Of a DNA stretch of 64,000 bases, positions 30,833-38,717 are shown piece after piece. Origin of the DNA: Candidatus Binatia bacterium. Lineage in GTDB: Bacteria > Vulcanimicrobiota > Vulcanimicrobiia > Vulcanimicrobiales > Vulcanimicrobiaceae. A program made the position numbers and the translations under genes. The DNA is taken from the NCBI GenBank assembly GCA_035544215.1, contig DATKHY010000007.1:248001-312000 (forward strand), written 5' to 3'. The notes beneath the pieces are model-generated. The model made no database searches, was not told the DNA's origin, and was given only the letters and a program-made list of their open reading frames with translations. Position 1 is the first letter of the stretch. Each line of letters begins with the position of its first letter.

Positions 30833-32351
30833 GGCGGTGCCCGATCGCCGCCTCCGCTGCGTCGGTCAGTCGCCCGGACGCGATCAGCTCGCGCGCGGCG
30901 GCGATGTCTGGCGCCGGCGCGCGATCGTCGGTCCACGGCGCAATCCGCTCGCGGACGGCCGCGTAGGCGGCCTGCGTCCCGGCGCCCGAGCGCAGCGGGC
31001 GTCGAAAATCGGTCGCCGCGCAGGCGGCGAGGAGCTCGCAGGCCAGCGCACCCTCGACGTTGTCGAGCACGCGCGGTAGGTTGTTCGCCGACGTCATGCC
31101 CATGCTGACGTGGTCTTCCTGGCCCGCCGACGTAGGAATGGAATCGACGCTCGACGGCCACGCAAGACCCTTGTTGTCGTTGACGAGCGCAGCGGCGGTG
31201 TACTGCACGAGCATCAGCCCAGACTGTAAACCAAGCCGCTGCGTGAGAAAGAGCGGCAAGCCGCGATCCTCGGCGTTGAGCAGCAGGTAGAGCCGCCTCT
31301 CGCCGATCGACGCGAGCTCGCTGACGGCGAACTTTAAGAAGTCAAGCACGAGTGCGACCGGCTCGCCGTGGAAGTTGCCGCCCGAGAGAAACTCGCGATC
31401 TTCCGGGAAGACGAGCGGATTGTCGGTGACGGAGTTGGCCTCGATCTCGGTGACGCGGCGCACGTGCGCGATCGAGTCGCGCACCGCACCGTGCACCACC
31501 GGGATGCAGCGAAACGAGTACGGGTCCTGGACGCGCTCGCACTCCGCGTGCGACTGCACGATCTCCGAGCCGGCGAGCAACGCGCGCAGGTTGCCGGCCA
31601 CGCGCTCCTGCCCGGGGTGGGGCCGCAGGTCGTTGATCCGCCGGTCGAAGACGCGCTCGCTGCCGAGGTAGGCTTCGAGTGAGAGCGCGCCGATAACGTC
31701 GGCCGCGGCCACGAGCCGTTCGGCACGCAAAACGCCCAAGCCGGCAACGGCGGTCATCACCTGCGTTCCGTTGATGAGGGCCAGCCCTTCCTTCGCGCCG
31801 AGCTCGATCGGTTTGAGGCCGGCGCGCTCGAGCGCGACGACGCCCGGCAGCCGCTCACCGTGATAGAACGCCTCGCCCTCACCGATCAGTACGAGCGTCA
31901 TGTGCGCGAGCGGAGCGAGGTCGCCGCTCGCACCGACGGAGCCCTGGCTCGGCACGACCGGCGTGACGCCGCGGTTGAGCATGGCGACGATCGTGTCGAG
32001 CGTCTCCGGCTTGACGCCGGAGTGACCGGCCGAGAGTGAGTTCGCGCGCAGCGCGCCGGTAGCGCGCACGACCGGGATCGCAAGCGGCTCGCCCGTTCCC
32101 GCCGCATGGCTGCGCACCAGGTTGAGCTGCAGCTCGACGGCCTGCGCGGGATCGACTGAGATGTTGGCCAGACGCCCGAAGCCGGTCGTGACGCCGTAGA
32201 TCGCCTCGCCGCTTGCGAACTGCGCGTCGACGAACTCACGAGCGCGAACGACGCGGGCACGCGCCGCTGCCGCGATCTCGACCGGGGCGCCCTGCGCGAT
32301 CGCCTCGAGAGCCTCGAGAGTGAGGCGATGGCCGTCGAGCTCGACCGTCAC
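30822..32351 (-). CDS. hutH: Histidine ammonia-lyase
   Basis: First enzyme of histidine breakdown, releasing ammonia and urocanate. The 509-residue protein carries the Ala-Ser-Gly triad at 141-143 (GASGDLAPLAH), which self-cyclises to the MIO prosthetic group. It also has the conserved YGVTTGFG near residue 52 and QEDHVSMG. The start is GTG 32351, overlapping the TGA of the preceding gene (GTGA), so it is coupled to that unknown gene. Its stop overlaps the end of the TonB receptor gene running the other way. Together with hutU, hutI and a hutF-like gene it gives histidine to N-formylglutamate. Confidence 0.97.
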   Translation of the reverse strand: MTVELDGHRLTLEALEAIAQGAPVEIAAAARARVVRAREFVDAQFASGEAIYGVTTGFGRLANISVDPAQAVELQLNLVRSHAAGTGEPLAIPVVRATGALRANSLSAGHSGVKPETLDTIVAMLNRGVTPVVPSQGSVGASGDLAPLAHMTLVLIGEGEAFYHGERLPGVVALERAGLKPIELGAKEGLALINGTQVMTAVAGLGVLRAERLVAAADVIGALSLEAYLGSERVFDRRINDLRPHPGQERVAGNLRALLAGSEIVQSHAECERVQDPYSFRCIPVVHGAVRDSIAHVRRVTEIEANSVTDNPLVFPEDREFLSGGNFHGEPVALVLDFLKFAVSELASIGERRLYLLLNAEDRGLPLFLTQRLGLQSGLMLVQYTAAALVNDNKGLAWPSSVDSIPTSAGQEDHVSMGMTSANNLPRVLDNVEGALACELLAACAATDFRRPLRSGAGTQAAYAAVRERIAPWTDDRAPAPDIAAARELIASGRLTDAAEAAIGHRLTT

Positions 32352-32824
32352 AAGGTCGCCCAGTTCGGATGCGGCATCGGCGCGTAGGGCGGACCGTTCT
32401 GAATCACGATCGTCTCATGATCGCGGAGCCGAATCGCGCGCGGATCGTGTCCCTGCCAGCGCTTGCCGTCGACCCAGATGGTCAAGCGTTGGCCGCGCTG
32501 AGCGCTCACGGGACCGGCCTGGGTCCAACTCAGCTCCGGACCCCAGATATCGAAGAACTGGCCGAGGTTGAAGCTGCGGCGCACCGGCGATTCGATGTGG
32601 ATGAATCCGTCCGTATTATGCGTGTGCAGCCAGTAAAGGCAGCCCGCCGCTTGCGGCATCCCGATTCCGGCCGGTATAGTGACCGCCCGCCCGCGATCGA
32701 AGATGGCCAAGTAGGTGTGAATGTGCTCGGCTGCACCTTCCTGTCGATCGCAGTGAACGCCGTCGATCGGCAGGCCTCCGAAAAAACTCTGAACGACCAT
32801 GATGGGCGCGATCAAAAACTGCAT
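32348..32824 (-). CDS. Conserved protein of unknown function coupled to hutH
   Basis: The 158-residue protein has a distinctive His/Cys pattern: GVHCDRQEGAAEHIHTYLAI, AAGCLYWLHTHNTDGFIHIE and FFDIWGPELSW, then a small beta domain (RLTIWVDGKRW, HETIVIQNG). The clustered HxH and C-H residues suggest a metal site like that of cupin or carbonic-anhydrase-like folds, though I cannot name a family. I chose ATG 32824 (MQFLIAPIMV). A GTG at 32923 would extend it by 33 residues but would cross the candidate ncRNA promoter. The GTGA overlap with hutH implies a function linked to histidine or urocanate use. It could also be a general envelope protein. Confidence 0.6.
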   Translation of the reverse strand: MQFLIAPIMVVQSFFGGLPIDGVHCDRQEGAAEHIHTYLAIFDRGRAVTIPAGIGMPQAAGCLYWLHTHNTDGFIHIESPVRRSFNLGQFFDIWGPELSWTQAGPVSAQRGQRLTIWVDGKRWQGHDPRAIRLRDHETIVIQNGPPYAPMPHPNWATL

Positions 32825-32855
32825 GGGCGTAGCTTCGTGTGCATAACGGAAAAAA

Positions 32856-32919
32856 CTTGTGGACAGCTTGTGAATTGCCCGTGTGGCGCCTTGTCGCGGC
32901 GTCGTCACCGTGTTACGAT
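32856..32919 (+). promoter_or_regulatory. Sigma70-like promoter with upstream phased direct repeats
   Basis: A -35 TTGTCG (32891-32896), a 17-base spacer and a -10 TACGAT (32914-32919) with TG one base upstream of the -10 give a near-ideal extended promoter. Transcription would start near 32926. Upstream, CTTGTG occurs twice at 32856-32861 and 32867-32872, exactly 11 bases apart, the spacing of tandem response-regulator half-sites. No protein gene follows in a fitting position, so the promoter points to the RNA at 32926-33131. Confidence 0.6.
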
Positions 32920-32925
32920 TCACGA

Positions 32926-33131
32926 GCTTCGAGCTTCAATCGAAGTGCGACGCATGTATCGTTCGCGACCAATGCAAAATGCGTGACACACCGCGATGAG
33001 CGGCGTTCCGCAGCAACGGTCAAACCGCCGGTCGACGTCAGTGGGGCCCTCTAACGAGGTAGCCAAACAGGCGAGGCGCAGGTGAGTGAATACGTCGGAG
33101 CCCGTCGAGCAATCGGCGGGTTTCGTTATTT
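32926..33131 (+). ncRNA. Candidate structured non-coding RNA, about 205 nt
   Basis: This gap has no convincing protein gene but runs from a good promoter to an intrinsic terminator. Simple hairpins visible in order are CTTCGA/TCGAAG (32927-32945), ACGCAT/ATGCGT (32950-32984), CCGC/GCGG (32991-33003), CGGT-CAA-ACCG (33017-33027), CCTC-TAAC-GAGG (33048-33059), GCC-AAACA-GGC (33062-33072) and the terminator stem. A 10-codon reading frame (ATG 32954, stop 32984-32986) is the only notable ORF. I could not match it to 6S, SRP, tmRNA or RNase P signatures. It is transcribed away from the hutH operon. Confidence 0.45.
33098..33131 (+). terminator. Intrinsic terminator
   Basis: The stem CCCGTCG (33101-33107) pairs with CGGCGGG (33114-33120), including one G-T pair, around the loop AGCAAT, and is followed by TTTCGTTATTTCG. 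It closes the candidate RNA and lies 76 bases before the converging WYL gene's stop. Confidence 0.65.
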
Positions 33132-33206
33132 CGCTCGCCTTCTCAGATTTTTCGGCGCGTGGTTCGCGCGGCGGCTCGGACGCTCGTCGCGGCACCTCCT
33201 GTGCTA

Positions 33207-34193
33207 TTAGTTGGCGGGGTACTTGGTGGTGATTTCGCGGGTGAGCGCGGCGATACGGGTGCGGGCCTCCGGGGGATCGAGGATCTCCGCTTGCGCGCCC
33301 CAGCCGAGCGTCCAGCGCACGAGCTCGTCGACATCGGCGACGTAGTAGACGATCTCGACCGATCCATCCGGGCGCTGCTCGACCTCGCGCTCGGCGACGA
33401 TCCGCGCCGCCGCGGCGGCCTTCGCGACACGCGGCGCGAATCTAACGCGCACCGGTGTCGTCTGCTCGCCGTGTAACACGCCGCTGATGGAGGCGGCGGC
33501 GTAGGCCTCGATGCTGAAGTCCGCGGGCCGCGTGAACGTGCGCGCCAGCACGAGCGGCTCGCTCACGCTGTCGACGGCGAACGTGCGCATGTCGCGCCGC
33601 TTGTGATCGTAGGCGACGCAGTAGACACGTCCCGCGTTGATGATGAACCCGTAGGGATCGGCCGTACGCGTGGTCGCGTTGCCGTCCTTGTCGCGATATC
33701 GGAAGCGCACGCTACGCGAGGCGCGCTCGGCCGACGACAGTAGCGCGAAGGCGCGCTCACCGCGCTTGTCCAGCCGAATCTCGGAGAGCCGAAAGGCGAC
33801 GGGCGAGCCGGCCTCGATCCGCGCGCGCGCTCCGCTGCTCGCGCTGCCGACGAGCTTCTCCGCCACGTCGTCGATGGACGCGCCGATCGTTCCGCCGATG
33901 CTAGCCCCGAGCGAGCGCAACGCGACGAGACCGAAGAGCTCGCCGCTGGATAGATCGAGCCGCTTGAGGCTGTAGCCGTCCGCGAAGCGATACGCGTTGG
34001 CCGCGCGATCGAAGTACAGGGGGAATCCCGCGTCGGTCAGGATGGCGAGGTAGCGGCGCAGGCTGCGCGTGCTCGGTCGCCGGCCGCCTTCGGCGACGCG
34101 GTCCTTGAGGTCTTCAAAGGAGTGGCGTGCCTGGTCGATCGCGTTGAGCAGGCGCACGAGCAAGACGACTTTCGACTCGCCCTCGCCGATCAT
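33207..34193 (-). CDS. WYL-domain transcriptional regulator
   Basis: The 328-residue regulator has an N-terminal winged helix (VVLLVRLLNAIDQARHSFEDL, STRSLRRYLAILTDAGFPLYFD, residues 8-65), a linker, and a WYL domain at about residues 155-235. That domain includes SRSVRFRYRDKDGN, DPYGFIINAGRVYCVAYDHKR and DMRTFAVDSVSE, with the WYL triad replaced by a V-Y-C variant. A C-terminal WCX extension (VRFAPRVA, WTLGWGAQAEIL) follows. Such proteins sense oligonucleotides or other ligands and often regulate stress or DNA-damage genes. Its ATG overlaps the stop of the exported-protein gene upstream (ATGA), placing it last after clpC. Confidence 0.9.
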   Translation of the reverse strand: MIGEGESKVVLLVRLLNAIDQARHSFEDLKDRVAEGGRRPSTRSLRRYLAILTDAGFPLYFDRAANAYRFADGYSLKRLDLSSGELFGLVALRSLGASIGGTIGASIDDVAEKLVGSASSGARARIEAGSPVAFRLSEIRLDKRGERAFALLSSAERASRSVRFRYRDKDGNATTRTADPYGFIINAGRVYCVAYDHKRRDMRTFAVDSVSEPLVLARTFTRPADFSIEAYAAASISGVLHGEQTTPVRVRFAPRVAKAAAAARIVAEREVEQRPDGSVEIVYYVADVDELVRWTLGWGAQAEILDPPEARTRIAALTREITTKYPAN

Positions 34194-35731
34194 CGCGATT
34201 GCGTGTCGGCCGCGGGCTTCGGGAAACAGCCGTCTGGAGCGTTGATCGGCGGCGCGCTCGGCCGCGGCGGCGTCGCCGTGAGGCCGATCTCCACCGGATA
34301 GAACGAGCCGCCGTCGGTCATCGTCTGCACGACCGAGTGGTACGTCTGCCCGGGCGCGAGCTCGAACGCCGAGATCTGATACGGCGCCGATTCGCGTACG
34401 CAGCCGAGCTCGACGAGATTGTCGTCGACGATGAATGCGCCGCGCGCGGGACCTGCCAGCGGCTTGAAATAGAGGTACGCCGAGGCCGACGTCGCGCCCG
34501 CGTTGGTCATCGTCAGGTCGATCGTGTGGGAGACGCCGTAGTCGCCGTAGTCGTGGCCCGTCGCGCCGGTATCGACGCTGGGCGGAGTCGGGTCGGTGTC
34601 GCCGATCACGACTGTCGAATCCGCGGCCCCCGCCGCGTAGTTGAGGCTCTCCGTGCCGAAGCCGCCGATGGCGAAGACGCCGGTGCGGTGGTGCCCGTCA
34701 CCCGGGAGTACGGGCCCGTCGAGCAGCGTGCGCGGATCGATCCCTGCCGAGGCAGCCAAAACGGTGACCGTCACCGGTCCGCCTGAGAGCACGCGCAGGT
34801 CGACGGTTCCGGAGACGAGCTGCTGCGCCGCCATCGTCACGTCGGCCAAGAGATATGGCTGCGCCTGCGGGAGCGTGACGACGATCCCTTCGCCGCGCGT
34901 CTTGGTCAGCATGAAATTTTTCGTCAGGGTCTGGCCGACGTGCATCACGTCCATGTTCGGCCCCGCCGCAGCCGCGACGAGCTGCACCGACGCCGGATCG
35001 GCGGCGGCGCTACTAAGGACGACGAGCAGGCGGCGCGGGTCCGCGACGTCGTCGTGGTAGTAGTAGAGCCGCGTGGGCGTGGCGGAAACGGTGCCACGGA
35101 AGAGGACGCCGTCTTGCGCCACATGCTCCGGATCGTCGTCGTAGAAGAGCACGCCGGGCTGGAACGGCGCTTCTGCGACGCTCTGCACGGTGACGACCGT
35201 CGAGCCGGTCTGATCGAAGTATTCTCCGTTGCCGGTGATTTGTACCGGCACCGAGAGCTGCGCGCTTTGCCCCGGCGCGAGCTGCGAAGGAACGGGGGCA
35301 GGCGTTCCGACGGTCACCCGCGCGTCCGGCTGCGCTTGGGTGATGCCCGAGACCCAGCGCGCTACCTCGGAGGTCAGCCAGTCGGGATCCAGCGGACTGC
35401 CGGTAACGCTGAGCGTCGTCTGCGGCACGATCGTGCCGGCGTTGAACGCCACGCGAATCGCGATCGACGCTCGAGCACCGTTCGCGTCGACGAGGTGTAG
35501 CACGTCGCTGCCGGTCGCCTGAGTCGCCGTGATCGTGACGCTGGTTCCGTCGGGGCTGACGCTCGCGTTGACGAGTCGCTGATCGAGCGTCGCCTGCAGC
35601 GGCGCGGTCGCGCCCGTCAGGGTGACGACCTGCTGCTGCGCGGGATTGAGATTCACGCTGCTCGCTGAGGCGCTCAGCGCGGGACCGGGCGTGAGCTGCG
35701 CCAGGAAGATTCCTAGAAGCAGCGCGTGCAC
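34190..35731 (-). CDS. Exported beta-rich protein of unknown function
   Basis: The 513-residue protein has a short signal peptide (GTG start, VHALLLGIFLAQLTPGPALSA). It appears built of beta-sandwich modules: an N-terminal Ig-like repeat (QVVTLTGATAPLQATL, SVTITATQ), a middle part with VLFYDDDPEHVAQDGVLFRG and YYYHDDVADP, and a C-terminal part with HTIDLTMTNAGATSASAYLYFKP that looks like a filamin-type domain. No enzyme motif is seen. It begins 27 bases after clpC and overlaps the WYL gene by 4 bases. A surface or adhesion-like role is the simplest guess. Confidence 0.65.
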   Translation of the reverse strand: MHALLLGIFLAQLTPGPALSASASSVNLNPAQQQVVTLTGATAPLQATLDQRLVNASVSPDGTSVTITATQATGSDVLHLVDANGARASIAIRVAFNAGTIVPQTTLSVTGSPLDPDWLTSEVARWVSGITQAQPDARVTVGTPAPVPSQLAPGQSAQLSVPVQITGNGEYFDQTGSTVVTVQSVAEAPFQPGVLFYDDDPEHVAQDGVLFRGTVSATPTRLYYYHDDVADPRRLLVVLSSAAADPASVQLVAAAAGPNMDVMHVGQTLTKNFMLTKTRGEGIVVTLPQAQPYLLADVTMAAQQLVSGTVDLRVLSGGPVTVTVLAASAGIDPRTLLDGPVLPGDGHHRTGVFAIGGFGTESLNYAAGAADSTVVIGDTDPTPPSVDTGATGHDYGDYGVSHTIDLTMTNAGATSASAYLYFKPLAGPARGAFIVDDNLVELGCVRESAPYQISAFELAPGQTYHSVVQTMTDGGSFYPVEIGLTATPPRPSAPPINAPDGCFPKPAADTQSR

Positions 35732-35758
35732 GTCAACGCTCGGCGGCGGTCGGGATTC

Positions 35759-38260
35759 TTACGTGACGGCGGGTTCCGACGGCGGAGGCGCCGCGGGCGG
35801 CTCTACCGACGGAATCTTGGCGTACTTCAGCTTATCCGGATCGTCGGGATCGACGTCGGCCAGGATGTGATCGCCCGAGCCGAACACGCCCTTGAGCATC
35901 TCCTCCGCGATCTCGTCCTCGACCATGCGCTGAATCGCGCGGCGCAGCGGACGCGCGCCGAACTGTGGATCCCAGCCTTTCCGGGCGAGCAGCGATTTCG
36001 CGGTGTCGGTCACCTTGAGCTCCATCTCCTGGGCGCGGACCTCGCGGATGACCTTCTCGAGCTCGAGCGTCACGATCTTTTCGATCTGTTCGCGCGTGAG
36101 CTGATGGAAGACCAACACTTCGTCGACGCGATTGAGGAACTCCGGACGGAACGTCTGCTTCACTTCCTCCAGCACGCGGTTCTTCATGCGCTCGTACGCC
36201 TTGGCTTCGTCTTCGCCCGAGAGCTTCTGCGGACGGAAGCCGATGTCGGTGGTAGTCGTCATGCCGGTGGCGCCGACGTTGCTTGTCATGATGATAACCG
36301 AGTTCTTGAAGTCGACTTGGCGCCCCTGAGAGTCGGTCAGGCGGCCGTCCTCCAGAACCTGGAGCAGCAGATTGAAGACGTCCGGATGCGCTTTCTCGAT
36401 CTCGTCGAGAAGGACGACCGAATATGGCCGCCGCCGCACCGCTTCGGTGAGCTGGCCGCCTTCCTCATAGCCGACGTATCCGGGCGGCGCGCCGACAAGC
36501 CGGCTGACCGAATACTTCTCCATGTATTCCGACATGTCGATGCGGATCATGGACTCTTCGTCGTCGAACAGAAACGCCGCGACGCTGCGCGCAACCTCGG
36601 TCTTCCCGACGCCGGTCGGGCCGAGGAAGATGAACGAGCCGATCGGACGGTTCGGATTCTTCAAACCCGCGCGCGAACGACGAATCGCGCGCGTGATCAC
36701 TTGGATCGCTTCTTCTTGGCCGACCACGCGCTCGTGCAGCAACTCGCCCATCTTGAGCAGCTTCTCCGTCTCGGCTTGGGCCAGCCGGTGCACGGGAATC
36801 CTAGTCCACGACGCGACGATCTCGGCGACGTTCTCCGCGGTGACCTTGAGAGTTCGCTCGCCCTGCGTTTTACGATCGCGCCACTCTTGCTCGAGATTGG
36901 CCTTCTCTAGGCGCAGCTTTTCTTCTTTATCGCGAATCGAGGCCGCCTTGTCGAACTCTTGGTTCTTGACGACGGCTTCCTTTTCGGCGATCAGCTGGCG
37001 CAGCTGTGCGTCGGCTTCGCGAATCGCCGGAGGCGGCAGCGTCGCTTGCAAACGAACGCGCGACGACGCCTCGTCGATCAGGTCGACGGCTTTGTCGGGT
37101 AGGAAGCGGTCGGTGATGTAGCGGTCGCCGAGACGCGCGGCGCTGACTAGCGCCTCGTCGGTGATCTGTACCTTGTGGTGCGCCTCATAGCGGTCGCGCA
37201 GCCCTTTGAGGATCTCGATCGTCTCCTCGACGGTCGGCTCGCCGACCATCACGGGCTGGAAGCGCCGCTCTAACGCGGAGTCTTTTTCGATGTGCTTGCG
37301 AAACTCGTTGAGCGTCGTAGCGCCGATGCACTGCAGCTCGCCGCGCGCGAGTGCCGGCTTGATGATGTTGCTGGCGTCGATCGCGCCTTCGGCCGCACCC
37401 GCGCCGACGAGCGTGTGCAGCTCGTCGATGAAGAGGATGATCTCACCGGCGGCGCCGCGGATCTCATCCATGACGCGCTTCATGCGCTCCTCGAACTCGC
37501 CGCGATACTTCGTGCCGGCGACGAGACCCGCGAGGTCGAGCGTGATGACGCGGCGGTCGCGTAGCGGCTCGGGGATGTCGCCCTTGACAACGCGCTGCGC
37601 GAGGCCCTCGGCGATGGCCGTCTTGCCGACCCCGGGCTCGCCGATCAGTGCGGGATTGTTCTTCGTGCGGCGCGACAGAATCTGAATGACGCGCTCGATC
37701 TCGGAGTTACGCCCGATCACCGGGTCGAGCTTGTTGTCGCGCGCCAGCGTGGTGAGGTCGCGGCCATACGCATCGAGCGTTGGGGTCTTGCTCTTACCCT
37801 TGGGGGCGGCGGGCTGGCCCTCGGCCCCGAGCAGCGACGTCGTCTGCACGCGTACCTTCGCGGGATCGACGCCGAGGTTGGTGAGGACGCGCGCGGCGAC
37901 GCCTTCGCCCTCGCGGATCAAGCCGAGGAGCAGGTGCTCGGTCCCGATGTAGTTGTGATTGAGCTGCCGTGCCTCTTCGAAGGCGAGCTCAATCACGCGC
38001 TTGGCGCGCGGCGTGAAGACCATCTCTTGCTGGACGGTCTGGCCGCCGCGTCCGACGATGGCCTCGACTTCTTGGCGGACCTTGGAGAGATTGACGCCGA
38101 GCGACTCCAGCACCTTAGCGGCAAGGCTCTCGCCCTCGGAGATGATGCCAAGCAGAATATGCTCGGTTCCAATGTAGTTGTTACCGAGGCGCTGCGCTTC
38201 TTCCTGAGCAAGCACAATGCTGCGCCGCGCTCGCTCGGTGAAGGGCTCCCACATCGACAT
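35759..38260 (-). CDS. clpC: ATP-dependent Clp protease ATP-binding subunit ClpC
   Basis: Hsp100 unfoldase of 833 residues that feeds substrates to ClpP. Two Clp N-terminal repeats occupy residues 1-150 ([40 protein letters not shown]). The first AAA domain has GEPGVGKT near residue 213 and [16 protein letters not shown] segment ([20 protein letters not shown]), characteristic of ClpC over ClpB, lies near 430. The second AAA domain has [15 protein letters not shown] near 555 and [14 protein letters not shown]. The ATG at 38260 has GGAAGAG upstream; an internal ATG at 38254 is an alternative. No clpP or mcsB is nearby. Confidence 0.96.
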   Translation of the reverse strand: MSMWEPFTERARRSIVLAQEEAQRLGNNYIGTEHILLGIISEGESLAAKVLESLGVNLSKVRQEVEAIVGRGGQTVQQEMVFTPRAKRVIELAFEEARQLNHNYIGTEHLLLGLIREGEGVAARVLTNLGVDPAKVRVQTTSLLGAEGQPAAPKGKSKTPTLDAYGRDLTTLARDNKLDPVIGRNSEIERVIQILSRRTKNNPALIGEPGVGKTAIAEGLAQRVVKGDIPEPLRDRRVITLDLAGLVAGTKYRGEFEERMKRVMDEIRGAAGEIILFIDELHTLVGAGAAEGAIDASNIIKPALARGELQCIGATTLNEFRKHIEKDSALERRFQPVMVGEPTVEETIEILKGLRDRYEAHHKVQITDEALVSAARLGDRYITDRFLPDKAVDLIDEASSRVRLQATLPPPAIREADAQLRQLIAEKEAVVKNQEFDKAASIRDKEEKLRLEKANLEQEWRDRKTQGERTLKVTAENVAEIVASWTRIPVHRLAQAETEKLLKMGELLHERVVGQEEAIQVITRAIRRSRAGLKNPNRPIGSFIFLGPTGVGKTEVARSVAAFLFDDEESMIRIDMSEYMEKYSVSRLVGAPPGYVGYEEGGQLTEAVRRRPYSVVLLDEIEKAHPDVFNLLLQVLEDGRLTDSQGRQVDFKNSVIIMTSNVGATGMTTTTDIGFRPQKLSGEDEAKAYERMKNRVLEEVKQTFRPEFLNRVDEVLVFHQLTREQIEKIVTLELEKVIREVRAQEMELKVTDTAKSLLARKGWDPQFGARPLRRAIQRMVEDEIAEEMLKGVFGSGDHILADVDPDDPDKLKYAKIPSVEPPAAPPPSEPAVT

Positions 38261-38284
38261 CGCTCTGGCTCTTCCTTTCCTTCC

Positions 38285-38290
38285 TTTATA
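38285..38290 (-). promoter_or_regulatory. Possible clpC promoter -10 element
   Basis: The minus strand shows TATAAA 24 bases upstream of the clpC ATG, in an otherwise GC-rich gap shared with the divergent DUF59 gene. The -35 at the right spacing (ACCGCT) is poor, so an activator or alternative sigma factor may be needed, or the call may be wrong. Confidence 0.35.
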
Positions 38291-38382
38291 GACTCTACCC
38301 GCCCCAGAGCGGTTTCGTGACAGGGGGCTTGGGCCCCGGTTGGAGCGGAGGTTTGCCGTACGAGCCGCGGAACCTCGCAACC

Positions 38383-38694
38383 ATGCCCACCGTCGAACAG
38401 GTTCGCGAAGCGCTCGTCGACGTCAAAGATCCCGAGCTCAACCTCGGCATCCTCGATCTCGGGTTAGTCTACGACATTACGGCCGAGGGAGCAAACGGCG
38501 AGGACGTCACCGTGATGATGACGCTCACTTCACCGATGTGTCCGGTGGGCCCGATGTTCATGCAATCGGTAAAGGATCACGTGCTCGCGATCGACGGCGT
38601 CAAAACCGCCAACGTCGAGATCACCTTCACGCCCCCGTGGGACCCGCACACGATGGCGTCCGACGACGTCAAGGCGCTCCTGGGGATTTGGTGA
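38383..38694 (+). CDS. DUF59/MIP18-family iron-sulfur assembly protein
   Basis: The 103-residue protein is a single MIP18/PaaD/SufT-type domain: [25 protein letters not shown], then [18 protein letters not shown] with the conserved Cys near residue 51, and [10 protein letters not shown]. Family members help load Fe-S clusters or act in ring-hydroxylase assembly. The ATG at 38383 directly begins the domain. An in-frame start at 38317 would add 22 Gly/Arg-rich residues. It is transcribed divergently from clpC and convergently with the peptidase gene. No suf or paa genes are adjacent, so the general Fe-S role is preferred. Confidence 0.9.
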   Translation: MPTVEQVREALVDVKDPELNLGILDLGLVYDITAEGANGEDVTVMMTLTSPMCPVGPMFMQSVKDHVLAIDGVKTANVEITFTPPWDPHTMASDDVKALLGIW

Positions 38695-38717
38695 TTTCGA
38701 AGCAATCACCCGCGGAA

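Noticed and set aside
33017-33075. Possible c-di-GMP-I (GEMM) riboswitch because of GGTCAAACC and GAGGTAGCC
   Set aside because: The order partly resembles GEMM, but the conserved GACGCAAAGCC core is absent, and a terminator follows with no gene downstream on that strand.
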